The notes under the pieces were generated by a model, which was not told where the DNA came from, did not search any database, and was given only the letters and a program-made list of their open reading frames with translations. A DNA stretch of 11,735 nt from DASYSL01 sp036003365 (GTDB taxonomy: Bacteria; Eisenbacteria; RBG-16-71-46; DASYSL01). Positions 5,767-11,735 of the stretch are shown one piece after another; within the stretch, counting starts at the first letter, position 1; the number at the start of each line of letters is the position of its first letter. The stretch covers positions 1 to 11,735 of the forward strand of contig DASYSL010000019.1 of the NCBI GenBank assembly GCA_036003365.1. Direction: 5' to 3'. The translations under genes were made by a program, and so were the position numbers.

Positions 5767-7152
5767 CTAGTTTCCTAGGCGGACCAGACGCTGCACGCGC
5801 TCGCGGTGGCCGTCGAAGAGCCTCGCGAAATAGATGCCCGAGGCGGCCGGGCTGCCCGAGGCTTCGCGCCCGTTCCAGCTGGCCTGGTGCGGGCCCGCGG
5901 GCAACGTGCCGTTCACGAGCGTGGCCACCAGGCGGCCGCGCACGTCGATCAGATCGAGGCGCACTGGCGACGATTCCGACAAGCGGAAGGACAAGGTCAG
6001 GGCCCCGCGCGACGGCGAGGGCACGGGGGCGTCGAGGGCCAGCGCAAACGGCTCGCCGCCCACACCCACGACCACGTCTTGCCACATCCCGATGTGCTTG
6101 GAGGGCTTGCCGCCAGCCGTGACGAAAGCGCCGCCCGCGAACAGACAAGCTCCGGTCGTCTTCACGGCGAATACGTCCTGCGCCGTGCCCGAACCCAAGG
6201 TGCTGAACGAGCTGCCGCTCCAGCGCGCGATGTGGTTGTACGTGCCGAATCCGCCCGAGGTGGTGAACGATCCGCCGAGGATGAGCGAGTTGTTGTAGAC
6301 GTCCATCGACGTCACCGGACCGTCGAGACCGTTGCCGAGCCCGCTCCATGCCGATCCGTTCCAGCGCGCCACACTGAAGCCCGGAGCGCTGAATTGCCCG
6401 CCCGCGTAGAGACTGCCGTTGAACGAGGCGAGGGAGAACGCGATGTAGTTGAGCCCCGCGCCCAGCGCGGCCCAGCTCGATCCCGTCCAGCGCGCCACGT
6501 ACTTGGCCGAGCCGCCGCCGGCGGTCAGGAAATCGCCCGCGGCGTACAGCTCGCTGTTATGCACGGTCATGGCGTAGCATTCACCGCCGAGGCCGGTCCC
6601 AAGAGAGGTCCAGGACGTGCCGTTCCAGCTCGCGATGTACTTCATCGAGGCCGCGCCCGACTGCGTGAATTCGCCGCCCACGTAGAGCACTCCGTCTTTG
6701 ACCAAGAGTGCGTCGACCGGCCCATTGAGCCCCGCGCCCATCGCCACCCAGTTCGAGCCATTCCAGCGCGCGATGTAGGGAATCGAGTTGCCGCCCGCAG
6801 TCAGGAACGTACCGCCGGCGACCACGTCACCGTTGTAGACCGCGAGGGCGCGAATCGTGCCGCCGATTCCCGCGCCGTACGGAATCCAGTAGTTTCCGTC
6901 GAAGCGCGCGATACGCGCGACGGTGTCTTGACCCGCGATCGTGAAATCGCCGCCGGCGATCACGTTGCCGCTGCCATCGTCGGCGAGCGCGAACACGGTT
7001 TGATTGACGCCCAGAGAATCGAGGCGGTCGCTCCAATCACCGGCGTGCGCGATGGAAGAGATAGCGACGAGGGAAATGGCGACGGCAGATCCGATCCGGG
7101 AAAAGCCGTTTCCCCGGACTACGGCCGAGATGAGCGCTGGGCCGAGCGACAT
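5767..7152 (-). CDS. Exported seven-repeat (probable beta-propeller) protein with FlgD-like/T9SS-type C-terminal domain
   Basis: The 461-aa protein begins with a signal peptide ending SSIAHA, with cleavage near residue 37. Seven repeats follow, each holding a core like LYAGGxF and then IARWNGSxWxxLGxGL. The conserved Phe of the core falls at 70, 116, 162, 208, 254, 296 and 343, giving steps of 46, 46, 46, 46, 42 and 47. The last 85 or so residues form a FlgD-Ig-like/type IX sorting-style domain: VRLDLIDVRGRLVATLV at about 398-414, then SGIYFARL and a basic end, RVQRLVRLGN. Such domains anchor or sort surface proteins in the FCB group. ATG 7152 is chosen because GGAG lies nine bases upstream of it on the minus strand; an upstream TTG at 7167 is in frame. 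An extracellular or surface role is inferred; no catalytic motif is visible. It is divergent from the CHAT gene and convergent with the 63-aa gene. Confidence 0.88.
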   Translation of the reverse strand: MSLGPALISAVVRGNGFSRIGSAVAISLVAISSIAHAGDWSDRLDSLGVNQTVFALADDGSGNVIAGGDFTIAGQDTVARIARFDGNYWIPYGAGIGGTIRALAVYNGDVVAGGTFLTAGGNSIPYIARWNGSNWVAMGAGLNGPVDALLVKDGVLYVGGEFTQSGAASMKYIASWNGTSWTSLGTGLGGECYAMTVHNSELYAAGDFLTAGGGSAKYVARWTGSSWAALGAGLNYIAFSLASFNGSLYAGGQFSAPGFSVARWNGSAWSGLGNGLDGPVTSMDVYNNSLILGGSFTTSGGFGTYNHIARWSGSSFSTLGSGTAQDVFAVKTTGACLFAGGAFVTAGGKPSKHIGMWQDVVVGVGGEPFALALDAPVPSPSRGALTLSFRLSESSPVRLDLIDVRGRLVATLVNGTLPAGPHQASWNGREASGSPAASGIYFARLFDGHRERVQRLVRLGN

Positions 7153-7226
7153 CGTGCGGGTCTCCAAGCAGCGTCCCTGCTTGTGGGAGCTCCCGTTCTC
7201 GGGGTGAGAACAGTTGTTCTATTGTA
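7153..7226 (-). promoter_or_regulatory. Promoter and inverted-repeat operator of the propeller gene
   Basis: On the minus strand TACAAT (plus-strand 7221-7226) is a 5-of-6 match to a -10 box and would start transcription near 7214. That point lies inside the palindrome AGAACA-GT-TGTTCT at 7207-7220. A second inverted pair overlaps it: GTTCTC at 7195-7200 with GAGAAC at 7206-7211 around GGGGT. The result is three alternating GTTCT/AGAAC half-sites over the predicted start. The inner sequence GAAC-AGTT-GTTC fits the GAAC-N4-GTTC form of Gram-positive LexA boxes. No good -35 was found. A repressor site is inferred. Confidence 0.4.
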
Positions 7227-7327
7227 CCTCACTCGGATTTGCGCAGCGAGGACTCGCGAAGGAGTGGCTGCGTCCTGACTGGCTTTCGTTGTGTTGCGAA
7301 ATGCACTGCTCGCTTTAGTCCGCGAAC

Positions 7328-7359
7328 TGGACGCGGATGGGTTCAGCCGTTAGCGTCCA
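7328..7359 (+). promoter_or_regulatory. Leader hairpin upstream of the CHAT gene
   Basis: TGGACGC at 7328-7334 pairs with GCGTCCA at 7353-7359 around an 18-base loop. It ends 17 bases before ATG 7377. TTTAGT at 7314-7319 is a weak -10 candidate that would start the RNA near the hairpin. It is a possible RNA stabiliser or translation-control element. Confidence 0.3.
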
Positions 7360-7376
7360 TCGGGTCACCAACTCCC

Positions 7377-9647
7377 ATGATCAAGACCTTGCCCTTCTCT
7401 CCACGCGAAGCCGCCGCTCTCGCCCGGGCCCGCCGGGCCCTGGCCCGGGGCGCGTTCGCGGAAGTGGCCCAGAACTACGAGCAAGCCGCCCAAGCGCGCG
7501 AAGAGGACCGCGCCGACGGCACGCGCCACTGGCGGCGTGCGCTCGATTTCTGGGTCGCGGCCCGCGAGCCGGCGCGCGGCCTCGCGTGCGCAAAGCGGCT
7601 CCTGCGCGCGCCGTCGGCGCCGCGCGAGCGCGGCGCGGTGCAGATCGCCGAAGGCCAATTGCTGCTCATCGCCGGGAAGCCCCGTGCCGCCATGCGCGCG
7701 TTCTCTCAGGCGAGGCGGCATCTGGGGCGCGATCGCGACCGTCGCCGCCTGGCGCTCATGGGCGAAGCCGAAGCCAAGATCGCGCTCGGCGACGTCGAAG
7801 AGGCACGCGCCTTGTTGGCGCGGTGTCTCCGCGATGCGGAGCGTTCGGGGGATGCGTGGGCCTCGTGCTCGTCGGAGCTCCGCCTCGCCACTCTCGATCT
7901 GTGGCTCGGCGACGCGCTCGGGGCGCGCGAGGCTCTCGAGAACGTGCGCACACGCGCGGCGGCGCGCCACCTGCGCTCGCTCGAAGCCGAAGCGTCGGCG
8001 GCGCTGGCCGAAGCCGAGCTCGTGCTTGGCCGCGCCGAGCAAGCGCAACGCGATGCCGAGCACGCGGCGCATCTCTATCGCGAGATGGAGCGCGACGAAG
8101 AGGCTGATTACGTCGGGCGCTGGGAAGCGGCGGCGATCGCCGCGCGGCTCCACGCTCTCGATGCGAGCGCGCGCGAATCGGCGGGCCCCGTCTTGTGGCG
8201 CCAAGCCCTGCGCAAGCTGGCGAAGGCTCGCCAGGCAACGCACGGGCGGCGTATTGCGGAGGCCGAGATCCTGGCTCAGGAAGCAACCCTCTTGTCTGGC
8301 AAACCCGCGACGCAGCGTTGGCGCAGGGCGAAGCAGATCTGGCCGAAGATCGCGCCCCATGCAGGGAAACGACCCTCCGCCTTGCCGGAAGAGGCCGAAC
8401 CCAAGCCGGCCGCGCTCGCGCGCGTGCTCGGCGAGCGCCAAGCCGCGCACCAAAGACTGGTCACCGCACTCGCCGGCGAGCGCTCCGGACCGGCTCGCGT
8501 GCGCGTGCCCGCGGGACAGGATCCCGACATGGCGCGGTGGGCCATCCAACACCATGCGCGCCGCGCCTCCCCGGTCGTGCCCGTGAAGATTCCGCGACTC
8601 CATGCCGACGAACGGCTCGTCGTGTTCTCGCGCGCGGGCAATACCGTCGAGGCCTGGGTGGCGCCGGGACCGCTCGCTCATTTCACGCTCGGTGAAGCCA
8701 GCGTGTGGCGCGCCGCGCTCGAAGAGATCGAGCGTCAGGTGCGCGACGCCGAGGGCTGGCCCGACTCGGTCGTGCCCGAGACTTTGATCGACTCGAGCCA
8801 CCGCACACTCGAGCGCTTTGCCGCGACCCTTTGGACGCCGCTTCTGCCTGCGCTCGCCGGGGCGGCGCGCGTGCTCGTCGTCCCTGATCCGGCGTTGCCC
8901 GAGTTGCCGTGGACGGCGCTTCTGCTCGCCGCACCGCCCGAGCGCCTCCCACGTCCGCGCGTCCTGGCACTCCTGCCGCACGGCTCCCTGCCACGCCCGC
9001 CCGCGTGGTCGCTGCGCTCGGGACGCACGCTCGCAGTGGCCGAGCGGTCGGCTGAGCATTCGGTGCCGGAGCGCGAGGCGCGGGCCGTGGCGCGCATTCT
9101 CCAAGGCCAATGGAAGACGCTGGGATCGAGCCCGCTCGACATGCTGACGCGTGCGCAGGTGTTGCACTGGGCGCCCGAGGTGGTGACGTCGCGCCCGGCG
9201 CCGGCGCTCACGCGTTTGCCGGACGGCGATGCCGGCATCGCCGTCTGGCAGCTGGCGCGACGCCGCGTTCGTCCCGAGCTCATCGTGCTGCCGCGGCTCG
9301 CGAGCGAGGAGCGCATGCCGCTCGAAGTGGCGCGCATCGTGGGTCGTGTGGGGCCCGAGGGCGCGCATCGAGCAGGGGCGGGCTCGCCGCGCCGCCAAGC
9401 CGCTCCCGCGTTTCCCGAAGCCGAACGGCTGGCGCGCGCGCTTCTGGCCTCAGGCTCGCGTCGCGCCGTGGTCAACGCATGGCCCTACGAAGCGCCCGCC
9501 TCCGCCGGGCTCATCGGCGCGTTCTACGCCGGGCTCGCGCGCGGCGACGATCCCGCCGACGCGCTCTTCACCGCGCAGCGCCGCGCCTTCGACGAAGGCT
9601 TGCATCCGGCCGCCTGGGCCGGGTTCTCGATGTGGGGCTGGCCCTAG
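7377..9647 (+). CDS. TPR-CHAT protein with degenerate (probably inactive) protease domain
   Basis: The 756-aa protein has no signal peptide and should be cytoplasmic. Residues 10-300 are helical TPR-like repeats rich in Ala, Arg and Leu (GAFAEVAQNYEQAAQA, GDVEEARALLARCLRDAE, GRAEQAQRDAEHAAHLY). A C-terminal CHAT (caspase-like, HetF-associated) domain spans about 410-756. It shows VLVVPDPALPELPWTALL at 499-516 and a closing segment with RRAVVNAWPYEAPASAGLIGAFYAGL and HPAAWAGFSMWG. The usual LHxAxHG is replaced by LHWAPEV at 596-602, which loses the catalytic His. The usual LSACxTG is replaced by LPRLAS at 638-643, which puts Leu641 where the Cys should be. Proteolysis is therefore unlikely; a scaffold or sensing role is inferred. 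ATG 7377 is chosen because the TPR region begins just after it; the Shine-Dalgarno is weak. Its promoter region is shared with the divergent propeller gene. Confidence 0.85.
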   Translation: MIKTLPFSPREAAALARARRALARGAFAEVAQNYEQAAQAREEDRADGTRHWRRALDFWVAAREPARGLACAKRLLRAPSAPRERGAVQIAEGQLLLIAGKPRAAMRAFSQARRHLGRDRDRRRLALMGEAEAKIALGDVEEARALLARCLRDAERSGDAWASCSSELRLATLDLWLGDALGAREALENVRTRAAARHLRSLEAEASAALAEAELVLGRAEQAQRDAEHAAHLYREMERDEEADYVGRWEAAAIAARLHALDASARESAGPVLWRQALRKLAKARQATHGRRIAEAEILAQEATLLSGKPATQRWRRAKQIWPKIAPHAGKRPSALPEEAEPKPAALARVLGERQAAHQRLVTALAGERSGPARVRVPAGQDPDMARWAIQHHARRASPVVPVKIPRLHADERLVVFSRAGNTVEAWVAPGPLAHFTLGEASVWRAALEEIERQVRDAEGWPDSVVPETLIDSSHRTLERFAATLWTPLLPALAGAARVLVVPDPALPELPWTALLLAAPPERLPRPRVLALLPHGSLPRPPAWSLRSGRTLAVAERSAEHSVPEREARAVARILQGQWKTLGSSPLDMLTRAQVLHWAPEVVTSRPAPALTRLPDGDAGIAVWQLARRRVRPELIVLPRLASEERMPLEVARIVGRVGPEGAHRAGAGSPRRQAAPAFPEAERLARALLASGSRRAVVNAWPYEAPASAGLIGAFYAGLARGDDPADALFTAQRRAFDEGLHPAAWAGFSMWGWP

Positions 9648-9700
9648 GAGTTATACTGATTGGGCCCGGTTGCACGGGCCCCACGCCCTGAGGTTTCATC
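9648..9700 (+). promoter_or_regulatory. -10 element, hairpin and ribosome binding site before the exported cysteine-rich protein
   Basis: TATACT at 9652-9657 is a 5-of-6 match to a -10 box, with no clear -35. GGGCCCG at 9662-9668 pairs with CGGGCCC at 9675-9681 around GTTGCA; it could end the CHAT transcript, though no T tract follows, or sit at the 5' end of the next message. TGAGGT at 9689-9694 is a usable ribosome binding site for ATG 9701. Confidence 0.4.
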
Positions 9701-10423
9701 ATGAACATCCATGCTCGAGGAATCTTCGTCGCCTCTCTGTTTCTCCTTCTCGTGATTCCGGTTCGCGCATGGAGCGATTGCCCGGAGGCATGCGCGATCT
9801 TCGTCGAGTGCTGCGATTCTGATTTAAATCCACTTCCGCCGCACAATTTCTGCTCGACGGCGCCCAGCTTCGATCAGACGGCCAACTCCGATCCCAACAA
9901 TGTTTGGAGTTCCGGCCAGTGTGTCGGCCATATGAGCTACGACGTCCTGTCGGGCACTTTGTATGCCGAGCTCGGAGCAACCTTCCAGGGTTGTTCATCG
10001 GCGATGTCGCTCGACGAGGATTTCACCGTCAACGGTCTCCCCAGTGGAACTCCCGTGGACCTGACAGCGCAACTCGTGGTGATCCGGACGATGCAGGTCA
10101 TGGGAATATCAAGTTTTGATTTCACGGCCAGCCTGGGTCATGGCGCGGACGGGACCTCATGGCATGTGGGCACGAATGCCGCGCTCACTCCCCCCTTCTC
10201 CACTCTGCTCACGCTGCCGCTCCACGTCCTGGCCGGGACGCCGTTCCGAATCAACTACTTCGTGCAATCGAAGCCCGAGGAAGCACACGCGTCTCTGTTC
10301 GGAAACTTCTCCTTCACCGATCTTCCGGCGGGCGCTTCGATCAGCTCGTGCCGAGGCTATTCGCAAAGCGCGGTGGCGACGCAGCCGTCGTCCTGGGGGC
10401 GCATCAAAGCTACCTATCGTTGA
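9701..10423 (+). CDS. Exported cysteine-rich protein with WGxIKxxYR C-terminal tail
   Basis: The 240-aa protein has a clear signal peptide (MNIHARG, then a hydrophobic core, then PVRA) with likely cleavage after residue 23. The mature part is rich in Ser, Thr and Gly and contains eight cysteines (27, 31, 37, 38, 51, 74, 98, 217), which suggests disulfides outside the cytoplasm. A central beta-rich region (about 75-205) includes GTLYAELGATF, EDFTVNGLPSGTPVDLTAQLVV and FRINYFVQ. It ends ISSCRGY, about ten variable residues, then SSWGRIKATYR at 230-240. I recall similar SC-GY and TSWGxxKxxYR endings on exported proteins of related uncultured lineages, but know no function for them. The tail may be a sorting or anchoring signal; that is inferred. 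TGAGGT lies 6 bases upstream of the ATG. A second copy of the tail lies immediately downstream in another frame. Confidence 0.82.
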   Translation: MNIHARGIFVASLFLLLVIPVRAWSDCPEACAIFVECCDSDLNPLPPHNFCSTAPSFDQTANSDPNNVWSSGQCVGHMSYDVLSGTLYAELGATFQGCSSAMSLDEDFTVNGLPSGTPVDLTAQLVVIRTMQVMGISSFDFTASLGHGADGTSWHVGTNAALTPPFSTLLTLPLHVLAGTPFRINYFVQSKPEEAHASLFGNFSFTDLPAGASISSCRGYSQSAVATQPSSWGRIKATYR

Positions 10424-10424
10424 A

Positions 10425-10508
10425 GCGAGCTGTCACATGGCCTTGACCGAAGGACCGGTGGCGTCGGAGCCGCTGACCTGGGGTCACATCAAGTCGATCT
10501 ATCGTTGA
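10425..10508 (+). pseudogene. Remnant carrying a second copy of the WGxIKxxYR tail
   Basis: Read in the +1 frame relative to the preceding gene, these bases encode ASCHMALTEG, then PVASEPLTWGHIKSIYR and a stop at 10506-10508. The last 18 codons align without gaps to the last 18 of the upstream gene (10370-10423 against 10455-10508). By hand count 42 of 54 bases match, as do 9 of 17 amino acids. The Ser-Cys ahead of the tail is also kept, with one extra residue between. There is no signal peptide and no room for a full gene; an ATG at 10437 would give only 23 aa with no ribosome binding site. It is most likely the 3' end of a tandem paralogue whose body has been lost. Confidence 0.6.
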
Positions 10509-10525
10509 TCTTGGGCTCCGCCTGC

Positions 10526-10564
10526 TAAGATGCCGACCCCGGCGCGCGACGCGCCGGCCAGGAG
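10526..10564 (+). promoter_or_regulatory. -10 element, GC hairpin and Shine-Dalgarno before dihydropyrimidinase
   Basis: TAAGAT at 10526-10531 is a weak -10 candidate, with TTGATC at 10505-10510 as a possible -35 at a short spacing of 15. CCGGCGCG at 10539-10546 pairs perfectly with CGCGCCGG at 10550-10557 around CGA. AGGAG at 10560-10564 is the ribosome binding site, 10 bases before ATG 10575. The hairpin could end the upstream transcript or form the 5' end of this one. Confidence 0.4.
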
Positions 10565-10574
10565 CCCAACCCAC

Positions 10575-11735
10575 ATGAAGACGCTGATCAAGGGCGGTGA
10601 GATCGTCACCGCTACCGACCGCTATGTCGCCGACGTGTTCGTGGACGGCGAGAAGATCGTGGCCATCGGCAAGGATCTGGCAATGCCCGCCGACCGCACC
10701 ATCGACGCCGCCGGCAAGTACGTAATCCCAGGCGGCATCGACGTGCACACGCACTTCGATCTGCCGTTCGGCGGCACCTTCGCCTCGGACGATTTCCAGA
10801 CCGGATCGATTGCCGCGCTCCATGGCGGAACGACGACGATCATTGACTTCGCCGTCCAGGGCATGGGCGAGCCGCTGCAGAACGCGTACGAGGAGTGGCG
10901 GCGCAAGGCCGAGGGCAAGACGGCGGCCGACTATGGCCTGCACATGATCGTGCGCGACCTGCCCGAAGTGGCGCTCGCCGACATGGACGAGCTCGTGCGC
11001 GAGGGCGTGACCAGCTTCAAGCTCTTCATGGCGTATCCGGGCGTGTTCATGGTCGACGATGCGACCATCTTCCGGGCGCTCAGGCGCACCGGCGACAACG
11101 GCGGCTTCATCTGCATGCACGCCGAGAACGGCGGCGTCATCGATCTGCTGGTCAAGAAAGCCCTGGCCGACGGCAACACGGCGCCCGTGTACCACGCGCT
11201 CACGCGCCCGCCCGAGGCCGAGGCGGAGGCCACGCACCGCGCCATTGCGCTGGCGGAGATGGCGGGCGTGCCCATCTACATCGTGCACCTGTCGGCCGCG
11301 CACGCGCTGGCTAAGGTCAAGGAAGCGCGCGATCGTGGCGTTCCGGCCTTCGCGGAAACCTGCCCGCAGTATTTGTTTCTGAGCGAAGACAACTATCGCG
11401 AGCCCGGATTCGACGGCGCCAAGTACGTGATGAGTCCCCCGCTGCGCCCCAAGTGGCACCAGGACGAGCTGTGGAAAGGGCTCGCGGCCAACGACCTGAG
11501 CGTGATTTCAACCGACCACTGTCCGTTCTGCATGAAGGAGGGCTACGCGGGCCTGCCCAAGCAGAAGGAGCTGGGCGTGGGCGACTTCTCGAAGATCCCG
11601 AACGGCGCGCCCGGTGTGGAGACGCGGCTCATGCTCGTCTTCGACGGCGGGGTGCGCGGCGGGCGCATCAGCCTCAATCGCTTCGTCGAGCTGTGCTCGA
11701 CGGCACCGGCCAAGCTCTTCGGCCTTTTCCCGCGC
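10575..11735 (+). CDS. Dihydropyrimidinase (D-hydantoinase family), cut by the right edge
   Basis: This enzyme hydrolyses 5,6-dihydrouracil and dihydrothymine to N-carbamoyl-beta-amino acids, the second step of reductive pyrimidine breakdown, in the cytoplasm. The 387 visible residues cover most of the amidohydrolase barrel; family members are about 460 aa, so roughly 70-80 residues and the stop are missing. All binuclear metal ligands are in place: His58 and His60 (DVHTH), Lys149 that is carboxylated in the family (SFKLFM), His182 (MHAEN), His238 (VHLS) and Asp314 (STDHCPF). Tyr154 (MAYPG) and Ser287 (MSPPLR) fit the substrate-binding positions. Allantoinase and dihydroorotase share the fold, but the local motifs and the preT-preA pair in the same region favour dihydropyrimidinase. 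Start ATG 10575 has AGGAG 10 bases upstream and opens directly into the typical LIKGGEIVT. Confidence 0.93.
   Translation, partial: MKTLIKGGEIVTATDRYVADVFVDGEKIVAIGKDLAMPADRTIDAAGKYVIPGGIDVHTHFDLPFGGTFASDDFQTGSIAALHGGTTTIIDFAVQGMGEPLQNAYEEWRRKAEGKTAADYGLHMIVRDLPEVALADMDELVREGVTSFKLFMAYPGVFMVDDATIFRALRRTGDNGGFICMHAENGGVIDLLVKKALADGNTAPVYHALTRPPEAEAEATHRAIALAEMAGVPIYIVHLSAAHALAKVKEARDRGVPAFAETCPQYLFLSEDNYREPGFDGAKYVMSPPLRPKWHQDELWKGLAANDLSVISTDHCPFCMKEGYAGLPKQKELGVGDFSKIPNGAPGVETRLMLVFDGGVRGGRISLNRFVELCSTAPAKLFGLFPR

Noticed and set aside
5806..7278. Open frame of 490 codons on the plus strand opposite the propeller gene
   Set aside because: The minus-strand frame has a signal peptide, seven regular repeats and a FlgD-like end. 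The plus-strand frame is Arg/Ala/Val-rich antisense text.
7239..7376. Upstream extension of the CHAT reading frame
   Set aside because: The added residues look like translated non-coding DNA and cover the leader hairpin; the TPR region starts just after ATG 7377.
7365..9398. Open frame of 677 codons on the minus strand opposite the CHAT gene
   Set aside because: It is a shadow of a GC-rich gene; the product is Arg/His/Gly-rich with no recognisable domain, and the plus-strand frame has TPR and CHAT features.

Overview
The window comes from a GC-rich bacterium. The best guess is a member of the FCB superphylum, such as Candidatus Eisenbacteria or a relative. This rests on a secreted repeat protein ending in a FlgD-like/type IX-style C-terminal domain, a second exported protein ending in a short WGxIKxxYR tail, and a TPR-CHAT protein. 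No rRNA or other phylogenetic marker is present, so the assignment is an inference. No insertion sequence, integrase, tRNA or CRISPR array was recognised.

Layout. Bases 1-324 hold a leader and a tiny exported peptide of 64 aa. Bases 326-732 contain no credible protein. They are packed with strong hairpins, several closed by GNRA or UNCG-type tetraloops, and end in a textbook intrinsic terminator, so this is a candidate structured RNA or long structured 3' UTR. A promoter-like pair follows, then a PBP7-like D-alanyl-D-alanine peptidase (933-1967). After a strong hairpin comes a four-gene plus-strand run: preT (2060-3427), preA (3446-4801), a nucleotidyltransferase-fold protein (4815-5561) and a 63-aa conserved small protein (5565-5756). 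It meets a minus-strand gene for an exported seven-repeat, probably seven-bladed propeller protein (5767-7152) convergently. A divergent region of 224 bases carries an inverted GTTCT/AGAAC array over the predicted start site of the propeller gene. Next are a TPR-CHAT protein that lacks both catalytic residues (7377-9647), an exported cysteine-rich protein (9701-10423), a fragment repeating that protein's C-terminal tail (10425-10508), and a dihydropyrimidinase gene running off the right edge (10575-11735).

How the genes work together. PreT and PreA form an NAD-dependent dihydropyrimidine dehydrogenase that reduces uracil and thymine. Dihydropyrimidinase opens the resulting ring. These are the first two steps of reductive pyrimidine catabolism; the third enzyme, beta-ureidopropionase, would have to lie outside the window. 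The pathway genes are split by about 5.8 kb of apparently unrelated genes. The most unusual items are the structured region 326-732, the catalytically empty CHAT protein, the duplicated tail fragment, the nucleotidyltransferase/small-protein pair, and the inverted-repeat operator.
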